Shown piece after piece: positions 33,560-43,757 of a stretch of 64,000 nucleotides of DNA; positions within the stretch are counted from its first letter, which is position 1; each line of letters starts with the position of its first letter. This DNA comes from Diaporthe sp. PMI_573. Its lineage: Eukaryota; Ascomycota; Sordariomycetes; Diaporthales; Diaporthaceae. Position numbers and translations under genes: made by a program. The notes beneath the pieces were generated by a model. That model ran no database searches. It was not told the DNA's origin and saw only the letters and a list, made by a program, of their open reading frames with translations. The stretch lies in NCBI GenBank assembly GCA_021399435.1, contig JAJTUP010000014.1, forward strand, positions 930,001-994,000, written 5' to 3'.

Positions 33560-36133
33560 CTACAGCATCAGCCGCTTTTGCCTGTCATTATATGCCCTGT
33601 ATCGATCAAGATACTCGTAGTAATTGGCCTCGGCTACGGCCTCTGGCCGAGGTCTCACGCAATCCTCGTCTGACTTCTCATCCAGCGTGATAAAGAAGTT
33701 CCTCACCAGTAACCCTGCTGCGAATCCCAATTTCTCACCATCAAATTCTACGTCGACGAGGGGCGAGTTGGCCATGGCGAGAGTGGACCGCCTCATAATT
33801 GTCAGGAATGACCTTCCCTGGTCGTCTTTGCGGTTGATGTCGGCCCCGAATTCGAGAAGGATGCGGAGGGACTCCGGCTTCGCGGATCTCAAGCGGTCGG
33901 CCATGGTGAGAAAGTGCAGCAGCGGTGGACGGGCACAGTGGTCTCCGGAGTTGGGGTCCGCGCCGTTCGCTAGTAGGACCCGCAGAGCTTGAGGCCATTC
34001 GAGAGCGAAATGGATATAACTCAGGGCCTGTGGATCTTGTGGGATGGGTGGCAGCGGCAGGTGCTCCAGCATCAGCTCGAGGGGACGTGGCAATGCTTCA
34101 TCGGCATTGGGCTGGCAGAGACTGTGAGTATTTGTGTGGCAATGCAACTCCCTTATCGCTCTCATGAATGACGTTGGGTACCGGGTGTCTCCAAAATCAG
34201 GATGCTTCGGGTCGGACCTATCAGGGCCTTCGCAGACATAAGCACTCCAGTCTCTTTCTGAAGGTGCCAGATGTGGGTCAGCGCCTTGAAGCAGTAGAAG
34301 CCCCACCATAGGGCGACATCCACAAGCCACCGCGTAAGAGAGGGGAGTCTCCCAGTAAGAATCGAATTCGTTCAGCTGACCGCCTTTCTCTATCAGCAGC
34401 TGAGCAATAAAAACAGGTGAATGATGCCTGCAGGCGAACTGAAGCAGCCGAGAAGCATCACTGCTCCCATCAGAGTCAAATTCCGGCCTGGCAAGCAAGC
34501 TCTTGATGAAGTTTATATCCCGCTCTTCAGCTTTTTTGTAGTAATAGATAGCCAGGTTGAAGATTTCGAAAGGCTCAATGCGGCCAGGGAAGAGGTCAAG
34601 AAGCAATTTCATTTGCTTTAGATTCCTCTGGCGGACACTCAAGCGGATGTCGTCGCATAGTTGTTTGTCCGATAGCTTGAGGACTGCCCCTTGGCTTGCC
34701 AGAAGGCGACACTCGTCAATTCGGAGATATTCGTATGAACGTATAATCTTGTCATGCAGGTATTTATGTCCATAATTCGCCACCATGCCATGCTGAAAAA
34801 TGAATCCCATGATGGAGGCATCACCTGTTGATAGGGAAATGCCCAGCGCCATATCAAATGCGCAAAATCCATATTTTGTTTGTAAATCTGGACGAGCCCC
34901 GTATCGGAGTAGAAAATCGACTTTGTTCGCTGTTGTGGTGTAGAAATCACGCTCTCCATTTCCGTTGAGAAGGGCGTAGATAGGATTCCTTTTCATAGCG
35001 TCCATGGCATTCACATCGGCGCCGAGATCGATGAAGACTTGAAGCGTACGCACGAGCGACCTGTGGTCGGCTGCAACGATTGTGAGTGGTGTCAATGACA
35101 GAATGCGTAGATCAACGTTCACCCCAAGCGCGACAAGCCGGCGTATAAAGTCTTCCCGACATTCTTCCCAGATGGCAGGGTCAGGTGATGGAAGAGGCAG
35201 CGGGAAAGATGAATATGGCTGCGTAGCTTTATGCAAAAGATTTGCGGCCCCTCCCAGACTTGAAATATCGTGGACTGCGCCCTTTTTGAGAAGCTCGATG
35301 GCGCCGTCAAAGAAACCCGTCTCGCAGGCCAGGTGCAAAGGTGTTTTGTGTCCTCGTGCTAGCATGTCCAAAGAGGCTCCGAGGTGGATCAAAGTCTTAA
35401 TGGCTGGCAGGTTGTCCGAACATACGCAGGCGTAATGCAGAGCGACGTAGCCCATGCTGTCAGGCTCATCCACGCCAACCAGCCCACTGCCAACGAGGAA
35501 GTTGATAGCCGCGGTATTATTACGACGAGCGGCCGTATGAAAGACATTCGTGCTGAGAAAAGGCCCGCTTCCTGGGCTTCGAATCGAAGCCCCACGAGAT
35601 ATGAGCAACCTCGCCGTGGATATGTGGCCACTGCAGATGGCTATGTGGAGGGGTGTCCAGAGGTTCCACCGGTTGTTGCCGTAGGCGTGTGCCTCTGTTA
35701 TTTGAGATTCACACTGGCAGAGGTTCTGTGCCAAAGACTCGAGTCTAGCGCCCTTGCTCAATAGCCACTTAACGGCTGTATCTTGCCCGAATTTAGCAGC
35801 AACGTGGAGTGGAAGGAAGCCCGCGGTGGTGTGTAGATTTTCCCACGGCAAGGAATCAAGGCGCTTGACAACGATGGAAAGCCGTGAGCCACTGTTGTCG
35901 TTGACCTCAGCCCCACAAGACCGCATCCTCTCAAGAGTATTGATATGGCCATGCTTAGCTGCCCAGTACATAGCGCTATTTCCTTCTTCACGCACACTGT
36001 ACCGGAGGAGCACTCGAGTCGCCAGGTCATTCAGACGGCGGTTCGACCGGGCGAGACGCGCCTTGTCTGGCACATCACACGCTTCGGCAATCAGGATGAT
36101 GAGCTCGTCTGGAAGATTGGAGAGAGAAGTCAT
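33560..36133 (-). CDS. F-box-like and ankyrin-repeat protein
   Basis: Single exon of 857 residues from the ATG at 36133 (MTSLSNLPDELIILIAEACD). The open frame runs further upstream to 36277, but the F-box must begin near the N-terminus and the extension enters a repeat element, so 36133 is preferred. Residues 5-45 resemble an F-box (LPDELI...RLARSNRRLNDLA), which in SCF ligases binds Skp1. Ankyrin repeats follow over about residues 55-420 (AAKHGHINTLERM, LHVAAKFGQDTAVKWLLSKGA, LHIAICSGHISTARLLISRGA, LHYACVCSDNLPAIKTLIHLGA, LHLACETGFFDGAIELLKKGA) with degenerate repeats to about 810. Such proteins are expanded in Sordariomycetes accessory regions and probably select targets for ubiquitination; the target is unknown. 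Confidence 0.87.
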   Translation of the reverse strand: MTSLSNLPDELIILIAEACDVPDKARLARSNRRLNDLATRVLLRYSVREEGNSAMYWAAKHGHINTLERMRSCGAEVNDNSGSRLSIVVKRLDSLPWENLHTTAGFLPLHVAAKFGQDTAVKWLLSKGARLESLAQNLCQCESQITEAHAYGNNRWNLWTPLHIAICSGHISTARLLISRGASIRSPGSGPFLSTNVFHTAARRNNTAAINFLVGSGLVGVDEPDSMGYVALHYACVCSDNLPAIKTLIHLGASLDMLARGHKTPLHLACETGFFDGAIELLKKGAVHDISSLGGAANLLHKATQPYSSFPLPLPSPDPAIWEECREDFIRRLVALGVNVDLRILSLTPLTIVAADHRSLVRTLQVFIDLGADVNAMDAMKRNPIYALLNGNGERDFYTTTANKVDFLLRYGARPDLQTKYGFCAFDMALGISLSTGDASIMGFIFQHGMVANYGHKYLHDKIIRSYEYLRIDECRLLASQGAVLKLSDKQLCDDIRLSVRQRNLKQMKLLLDLFPGRIEPFEIFNLAIYYYKKAEERDINFIKSLLARPEFDSDGSSDASRLLQFACRHHSPVFIAQLLIEKGGQLNEFDSYWETPLSYAVACGCRPMVGLLLLQGADPHLAPSERDWSAYVCEGPDRSDPKHPDFGDTRYPTSFMRAIRELHCHTNTHSLCQPNADEALPRPLELMLEHLPLPPIPQDPQALSYIHFALEWPQALRVLLANGADPNSGDHCARPPLLHFLTMADRLRSAKPESLRILLEFGADINRKDDQGRSFLTIMRRSTLAMANSPLVDVEFDGEKLGFAAGLLVRNFFITLDEKSDEDCVRPRPEAVAEANYYEYLDRYRAYNDRQKRLML

Positions 36134-36263
36134 GATTGAGGCTTTGTAAGGCTTATGATTGGCTATTACTGTGAAGGGGAGTCGCCTTCGACAAGTGCTG
36201 CAGAAGAGGTGGAGTTGAGTATTACAAGGCGGGAAGCGTACCCGAGAATCGACAGCATATACT

Positions 36264-36721
36264 GTCCGCCCACCCAATACAAAAAAAACAGCTGCACGAT
36301 TAGAAGAAGCTTTACCCCGCAGTAGTAAGGATAAGCTATTTTCCTATTTAGGCGGTACTTAAAAATACAAAGAGATAGCTTTCTAGCTTTCTAGCCTTCT
36401 GGCCCTCTGGCCTTTTAGCCCTTTGGCTGTAGCACCCTCTGGCTCTCTGGCTCTCTGGCCCTCTGGCCCGCTAGCTCTCGGGCTTTCCGCCTAGGCCCTT
36501 TGGCCCTCTGGCCCTCTAGCTTTCTAGCCCTCTGGCTTTCTCGCTTTCTGGCTCTAGTACTCTTTGACTCTTTAGCCCTTAAACCTTTATTATAGCCAAA
36601 ACGCTAGAGGGTAAAAGAGCGCTATAACCAGAAAGCCAGAGGGCCAGAAAGCTAGAAGGCTAGAGGGCTAAGGCAGAAAGCCTAATGGGTGGGCGGACGG
36701 AAAACCATGGGTGGGCGGACG
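36264..36721. mobile_element. Small inverted-repeat element (MITE-like) with CT-rich core
   Basis: A 13-base sequence GTCCGCCCACCCA starts at 36264 and its exact reverse complement TGGGTGGGCGGAC ends at 36698; a second copy of that end follows at 36708-36720 (direct repeat of 15 bases, 36685-36699 and 36707-36721). Inside, 36379-36550 is a tandem of CTTTCTAGCC / CTCTGGCC units and 36628-36672 holds the same words in reverse complement, so the core can fold back on itself. No reading frame is present. This looks like a non-autonomous DNA transposon inserted upstream of the F-box/ankyrin gene; no target-site duplication could be fixed. Confidence 0.5.
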
Positions 36722-37956
36722 TTGGCTGACTCCCGCCGTGTACTCATTTTCATGATGGAACCAACTGATTTGATTAGACTCTCCGAACGGTGGAGCCAAC
36801 AAATGTCCCCCGACCGGACCGGAATTCCTCGTACTTCCCAACTGCCAGATACCACCTTTGTCAACTGCTCTCCATTTCCCTGATGTGCACAATAGACACC
36901 AAGTGCTTTGTTTTTCTCTTTTCCGCTGGATCCAACCCCTCAATTCACATCATAAGAATGCCAAGCATATATCAGGGCCATTCTGTCCAGCATAAACCAG
37001 GGATTAATGGAACTACACAAGCGGAAAAGTCCTGTCAATGATATCTGAGATTAGACAGCCGTATCGGAGTACGTCGCAAAGATCTGAAACTATGGGATCA
37101 GGGTCATATAATCAAGAGCGTCTGCATCACACTTATCTGCAAGATTAATACATCTAGTATAGCAGCCAAAATGGTTGGAATTAAGCTTTTAGACATCAGA
37201 CGACCAGGGGCGGTGCTTCACCTCATTACAGAAAGTAACAGCATGAGTCATAGGAGTATCGAATTCGACAAGCCTGACTGCAAAGTATATTGGCTGAATA
37301 GATATGAGCCGAGTTGCTGGTTTAGACACACTAGGTACCGGTAATCTTGGCCGGGGAATAAATTCGAACACGGCCACAGGGAAGAGGAGACACCCGGAAA
37401 GTTCGCAAAATAATAGCCTTTATGACTCTTAATTCTATAACTACTCTATGCTGGGACACTCTGTCAAGTTGCTGTGATGTTGCGAATTGTACCAGCTAGG
37501 GACGTTATTCGGGCCAGCTTGTCATCCAGCTGTCTTCTCTTGTCATCCAATCTTCAATGTAGGACGGGATGATTGGATCCCGTTCTATAAGTACCCCGAA
37601 AAGGGGCCGCATTAGCCTCGCGATGCTTCGACCATTACTTGCTCAATGCGAAACTGCAATGCAGGTTCTAAGCCTTCTCGGACTGCAAGTCTCCGGTATA
37701 GTGCTCCGGTGGTGGCGCAGGTCAGGCTCAAACCAACCAGCACAGATCAGCCTCCTGGTGATACGACTTCCCGCTACGGGCGGGTCACAATAGCATCATT
37801 GCAACCGCTAGATCTATAAGAGTGGAGTGTCGCGCCTTCCCAATTATATGCACCTAGCTGAGGCGGCAAGCAAATCAAATACAGTAGTGACAATATTCAT
37901 CAATCTCCTCCACAGCCTCTGGCTTTTAGGTCTGCCGATACAGCATTTACAATAGT
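36722..37956. other. Intergenic, no gene seen
   Basis: No gene supported between the element and the aspartic protease. A TATAAG stretch near 37815 lies about 140 bases upstream of the protease ATG. Confidence 0.5.
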
Positions 37957-39523
37957 ATGAAATTCGTTGCATGTATTATAATTACAATCCTTTCCGCTGC
38001 GGCCAGTGCGAAATACATCGTCTCGGATTTATCACGTCGCGTCGTATCTCAGCCCGGAGCGAGCTTCAGGCGAGGCGGCCAGCGCCTCGCAAGGCGGCAG
38101 TCAACTTCGATCGAGACCTTTCTGCCACAGGATGACCATAGCCAATACTTGATCAACTTCACTGTCGGCACGCCGCCGCAGTCGGTGGCCGCCATCCTCG
38201 ACACGGGCTCGACAGACGTCTTCATCCCGTCCACTGCACACCCGAAATGTCAAGCCGGCGAGTGTGTAGCCGGCGCTTTCGATGCTTCGAAGTCCACAAG
38301 TCTCAACGTACTCATAAAAGATGGATTCAGAACACAGTTTGTTGATCCTGCGGATACAGACAGTGGAGACTGGGTGGATGAGACTATCAGTATTGGAGGG
38401 TCTCAGCCAGTAACGAAGGCCATCATGGCTGTTTCAAACTCAGGGTGAGTTTTGGCCTCCGTCTGTTAGAACTTTGAATGGCTTTGGCTTGCAAACTGTA
38501 ACCATCATGCTAATTGGTATACCTCTCGTGGACAGGTTCGATGCCATCGGCGTCTTTGGCCTCGGCTATGCCCAAAACGAAGCCGTCCCAAATCCAAATG
38601 GCAACGGGACCTACCCAACGGTATTGGACACCATGGTATCGCAGGGACTCATTGCTCGCCCAGCCTACTCTCTACACCTCGACTCAGTCGACCAAGCCGG
38701 TGGAAGCATCTGCTTCGGCTGCATCGATGAGTCCAAGTTCACCGGTCCGCTGACCGCGCTGCCGATACAGCCGGGCACTTCAGCCAGCATTCCCGAGTTC
38801 TATGTCACGCTATCATCCATCGTCCTGACCGACGCCGCAGGCAAAGAGACGGCTCTGACACCCGACGGCTTCGCACAGAGCGCGCTGCTCGACTCCGGGA
38901 CGTCTACGACCGGTCTGCCCAATAGCGTCTTCGAGCCCATCGCCAAGGGTCTCGGCGCCGTGGGCGTTGACGTGAGCGACGCCCAGGACGGAAGCGAGGT
39001 CATCTTCACAGTACCCTGCGAGCTCAAGTCCACCAACGCGACGCTGACGTACACGTTCGGCGGCACCGATGCCAGCGCCTCCAGAGTCGTCGTGCCTCTC
39101 AGTCAGGTCATTGGTAACACGGGCCAGGAGTTCAACACGTCCGAGTTCGCCAGTCCCGAGGGCGGCTGCGACATGGGCTTCGAGGGGCCCATCTCTGGCG
39201 TCTCCATACTGGGCGACACTTTTATGCGCAGCGCGTATGTGGTGTTCGACCTAGCCAACAACGTCGTCGCCATGGCTCAGGCGAAGGTGGGCGGCGTGAG
39301 TGATAATAGTACTGGAGGGATCGGTGCCAGCGTCAAGGAGATCCCAGCAGGGACGGAGCTTCCTGGCGTCAATATCACTGCTGCGGCCCCGGGCACGCAG
39401 ATACCGGGTGAACTTGCGGATGTAAAGCCTAACGTACCGGCGGCGACCAAGGGACCCGACGGCAAGATACTGCCGGGGACGCCAACATTCAATCTGCTTG
39501 GTGGCAATGTGACCGTTTCATGA
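37957..39523 (+). CDS. Secreted pepsin-like aspartic protease (A1)
   Basis: Exons 37957-38444 and 38536-39523, 491 residues. A signal peptide (MKFVACIIITILSAAASA) is followed by a short propeptide ending in a dibasic Kex2-like site (LARRQS, about residue 46). The two catalytic motifs are LDTGSTDVF (Asp82) and LDSGTSTTG (Asp282). YLINFTVGTPPQ and the late GVSILGDTFMRSAYVVFDLANN complete the A1 fold. A pair of Cys around the loop (PKCQAGEC) and the acidic stretch resemble yapsin/candidapepsin-type enzymes. The C-terminal 70 residues are Pro/Gly/Ala-rich without a clear hydrophobic GPI tail. The enzyme would digest external protein or process wall proteins. It stands alone on the plus strand. 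Confidence 0.92.
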
Positions 39524-39776
39524 TGCTCGTCATCATGTGGTTTGGTCAATTTTGCTCTGGTGGCCTTGTTACATGGAGACGGAGAAGACCAAGTCTCCCT
39601 ACAAGTGTTCAAACCTCACATAGGCAGAGCAAGAGCCGCAATACGCGCGACGGGCTTTATTGAAGTCGGTGTTGCGTCTTCAGAGGCCAACTGAACGGGA
39701 TTTTGAACCTTCTTAAACTTCATCGTTGTGCAAAACTTATGCTAGACCCCATGAGGACTTCATACCTAGGTAGTAG

Positions 39777-40550
39777 CTAAGCACCGTTCGCCAACCTCCA
39801 GCAGACATTAATCACTGCGCTGGTCGCCAAGACATGGCTCAACGTGCGAGGAGGCGCGACGTCGGCTAGGTAACTAATATAGTACAAGCCGGTTTTCAAC
39901 AACACATGCAGCCCCAGCAAGTTTGCAATCTGCGAATCAGCAGGCGCCAGACTCTGCGCCAGGGACGCCGCGACGGCGAACCCGGCAAAGTTCTCCAGCA
40001 GGCCGTAGTGCGCCGACCGCATGCGGAGAGGCAGACCGTCCAGAGTGTGGACATGTTTCCGTGGCGTGTTGTTATCCAGGCCCTCGCGGCGGCCCATGGC
40101 CTGGCCCGCGGCTGAGATTGCGCCCGACGCCCCGAACGTCATGAACACGTATATCGCCGTCAGGGCTGGGATGGTGCGGCCTGGGGCTACGCCGCCGGGG
40201 AAGACTTCGAGTACTCGCTCTTCTGGCTGTTAGTCACCTGCTACGGAGCCTAAAGTGTTGCATTCTGGAACATTCCAAAAACATGAAAGACAGGGATCCG
40301 TAGAAGGAGAAGAGTGATACTTACGGATGAGGCCATGGAACACGCCGTCTGCCTTGGTGATGGTGGAGGTGATGGGGACGCCTATGAGATACGCCGCTGC
40401 GAAGCCACTGATGGCGGCGCCGGATGGATTGACGCTGCGTGTATGTGTCAGAGCCGCCGCGAGGAGCTGGTGTTTCGGAAGGGCTAGCACTTACATCGCC
40501 TCATTGCGGGCGACCTGGTCGACTTTCTCTGATGCTGTCTTGGGTGGCAT
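39777..40550 (-). CDS. MAPEG-family membrane protein
   Basis: Three minus-strand exons: 40550-40495, 40434-40325 and 40222-39777, 203 residues; phases 2 and 1 are restored at the junctions. The protein begins MPPKTASEKVDQVARNEAI. The C-terminal part has MAPEG hallmarks (PF01124): RMRSAHYGLLENFAGFAVAA with the Asn/Glu motif that binds glutathione in relatives, then LGLHVLLKTGLYYISYLADV and a final helix. Four hydrophobic helices are expected. MAPEG members are microsomal glutathione transferases or related membrane enzymes; several fungal members of this short type are unassigned. The first conserved Arg region is modified (NTPRKHVHTLDG), so enzymatic activity is uncertain. Confidence 0.8.
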
Positions 40551-41803
40551 TGTAAGGCTTGGGTGGGGTGTTTGGTGTTGACTTGAATATTACTACTCAG
40601 GCTTACGGGGTGAGATGTTACCAGTGGATAATATATCTATTCTGATGACATCATCGGTTTGGGGGTCCGGTGGTATGAGGTGCGGCACTCTTCTTACCTC
40701 GGTATCACAGGTACACTTTTGCCAAGGGTTTGACCCTCTCTGCTGCATAGGTTGGTTTGGATAATTGTGGATAGCAAGCTGGCTGGAGGCACTGTTGAGC
40801 CGGACAGGCGTTCTTCCCGACCAACGACGACCAGCAGTATCGGTATTCAGTGTGGGTCGCAGGAGTCAGCTGTGTTCTGTAGATGCCCGTCCCGCCTAAA
40901 ACCTATCCCGATGCTCATTTCTGTTCGGGTTGCTCAAGTTCGCCTTCTCAGAGCGCTGATCCTTTCGGGAGGTGGTTGAATCCGACCATTTGACATCAGC
41001 TAGAGCACGGTCGATTGCCTGTTCGTCCCAGCAGGCTGATCTTTGGAGTCAGTAATGTGCCGTCATGAGGGCCTCGGGCTGAGCGGCACGTTTCGGTTGA
41101 TGAAAGACTCCGCACAGGTCAGTGGGTCCAACGCTCTTGCTACCCCTCACCAGGGAGGGTTGCTTATGCTTTCGCAGTTCAGGGCAACATCACCGTCAAT
41201 GTAGATCAGCCGAGCCAGGACTAAGTAGAGCTGGCTCTTGTATGATATTTCACAGCTGTCGCGGACGAGCGGTGTCATGACTGAAACACTATCTGTAAAT
41301 AGGAACAGGACTGTACTTCAGTTCGAACTTTATATGATTTAGCTGGCGTTATTCAAGCTGTCAGACTTTATGAACAAGAAAAGGCTGAGCACCATGAATC
41401 CTCTGGACAGTGACGCTTGTTGGACCCATGTAGCTAATAATTATGTACTAGCGCTCTACAATATGCCGAATATAGTGATGATTGAAAGATTATAAAAATG
41501 AAGAAATATAATACTTATCAACGGGCCTCACAATTATACACGTCTGTCCCAGACAATGATGATGTAAGTGCAGGCAATCTGGCGTTGATGCAGCCCCCTA
41601 CTACTAAACCTCCTAATTTTCACTTGAGACGTCGCTTTTAATTTCTACCGCTGGCTTACAAATCTGCCTTCGGAGCTGGTGGCATCCATTTCGGCAACAC
41701 ATCGCGTTCCAGCCATCTCGAGAGGCTTCCTTGGATGTTCCAGCTCAGCCAGTGTGGAAGACCCGTGGTCTTGATGCAGCGGCTGTGAGATTCTGAGTTG
41801 ATG
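40551..41803. other. Intergenic, no gene seen
   Basis: About 1.25 kb without a supported reading frame; 41330-41520 is AT-rich. Confidence 0.55.
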
Positions 41804-42794
41804 TTACTTCGGATCTTTGGTACCGGCTTGTAGCTTTGTTCGCCTCCTGCGTCTTAAGAGAAACCCTATAGCACAGGCGGCTAGTAATGCCACACCACAG
41901 CCGACGGTAATCCCAATGATCGAGACTACGGGTATTGTCCCACTAGGCTCCTCGTTGACTGCTGTTGTTGGCCCTGCAGAAGTACTAGCAGTACTGCTCG
42001 GTGTAGAGGTCGGCGTGGCGGCCATGTCCGTGGATCTCCAGTTAATCTGGATCATGGGTGCCCAGGCAGTCATCGTCTCGATCGTGGTCGTGGAAATGGT
42101 AGACTGATCGCCACCTGTCAAAATGTAGGTCTCCTCGGTGACAAGTGGGTACGTCTCCAAGAACGAGACCATGCTTGCTGCCGAATCGCACGTCGCCATT
42201 GTCATGGCGGTCGAGGTGGCCGTGAGTGCGCAACTTGCTCCGGAGCTCTCCGAGTTGAAGCACGTATATCCACTGAACGGGCATTAGTTGGATGTGGTGA
42301 GCCGGAAGAGTCTACTTGAATAGAGGGAGCAAACGGGACCCACTGGGAGTTGACATACGTCGGGCAGCAACCTACTGCAGTCTCTCCCTCCAACATCACA
42401 AACTGCACAGGCCACTGGGCGCCGCCTTTGGCAGTAGCTGTGCACGCACTGGTGTAGCCATGAGGACAGATAAGGCCAGGAGAGTAGAAGCCCCATCCTC
42501 TGAAGGGAAGGTGGCCAGCACTGGGTTGCATCAATCTGCACATTCAAAAGTCCTTCAGCTCTGGTGGAATGGAGGTCGCGGCGGTTTTGCGGGTATCTCA
42601 AGGCTAGAGGGTCTCAAACTTACCATACCGTTGGCAAAAGTGGCCAAGCAAGACTGGCCACGCCATCCAGCCCTTTCATACCAATCATCGGCTGGAAAGC
42701 AAACATTTCCGCACGACGTTGGGGGTGTAAATGTTGTGGTTAGTGGACCTAAAATTGTCCTTGGCTGGTTCACGCGAACGGAAGAGGTGGTCAT
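41804..42794 (-). CDS. Cys-rich single-pass membrane glycoprotein, unknown function
   Basis: Three minus-strand exons: 42794-42629, 42497-42359 and 42272-41804, 257 residues. The N-terminal part is Cys-rich (TPPTSCGNVCFP, GWGFYSPGLICPHGYTSAC, AVGCCPTGYTCFNSESS), matching the YSPG-CP-GY-C...CCP-GY-C layout of a common but uncharacterised fungal surface-protein family. A Ser/Thr-rich stalk follows, then one transmembrane helix (IPVVSIIGITVGCGVALLAA) and a basic cytoplasmic tail (RRRRRTK), like WSC-type or mucin-like sensors. There is no signal peptide at the chosen start, so the TM helix may serve as signal anchor or an upstream exon may be missing. The first intron uses a weak donor (GTATGG); the obvious GTAAGT three bases downstream has no acceptor in the right phase. 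Confidence 0.65.
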
Positions 42795-43757
42795 AGTATC
42801 GATTTGTAAAGCGCCCAAGACCCTGGGGCAAGTTATTTGCGGGATTCAATAGAGCAACAATGGCAGAGTTTTCGCAGTGGGGACACTCTGTGTGACCAGA
42901 AGATTAGGGAAGTGTGCTTGGGTCTCGACACACATGGACCGTCGTGGCCGTCAGAACGAAATCCCGAAATAGAAAGGGAATGCAAGTGACCAGCATGGGA
43001 GCAGAAATAAATATGCACTGCTTGGGTCGTACAAGGCAACAATTAAGGGGCCAAAAGAGTTCCGCATAGCTGAGCTCAAACCGCGCAAGCGAAGAGTCAC
43101 ACAAAGCCCATTACATCAAATCGAGTGGCGCAGAGCGATAGGGGGCCGCGGCGCCACTTATATCCACCTATAGGTGGAGGGTTGCTGTTGCCTGGGTCAA
43201 TTTGTTAAAATAGCTGGTCATGTCTTGCGCCGCTGGGTAGGTAAATTTATGGTCCGACATTTTTTTGCGTGCGCGTCATGACGTTCCCTCCACTGAAAGG
43301 GCCAGCGGCTAGCGATGCGCACGTTTAGTATCATGCTAGTAGACAGCTTCCAAGCTGTTGGAAACATCTGATAATAGAAGCACTGAGAAATTGGAGATGG
43401 GTAGATGAAGTCTGCTGTTTTCAGAGGCCGGCAGAGGCCGGATATCTTGACAGACTGTGCGATTGGCTGTATTTAATTCACGGAGCTGGTGACTATGCGT
43501 TGTTTGTCCTGATGAGTTCATAGTCGCAGAAAGACTGCATGGAGTACCGTAGTTGTTGGCTCAGGAGCAGGCCAGAGCCAAGTTCATTTGCTCGGTGACT
43601 GCTTGCATTGACGAGATCGCTCTCCTTTCAACACGCCACTGAAAAGCTACCCTAGGATAGGCCGCTCGACCAGAGGCACAATTCACAGGCTGTTGTGTCT
43701 TCTTGTGTGAGAACCTGGAAACCATGACAGCGATATTAACTAGTCAAAACCACGCGA
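42795..43757. other. Intergenic, no gene seen
   Basis: No gene supported; this separates the two minus-strand genes for the membrane glycoprotein and the P450. Confidence 0.5.

Noticed and set aside
36134..36277. Upstream N-terminal extension of the F-box/ankyrin protein
   Set aside because: It reads into the inverted-repeat element and would push the F-box 48 residues inward; the ATG at 36133 is natural.
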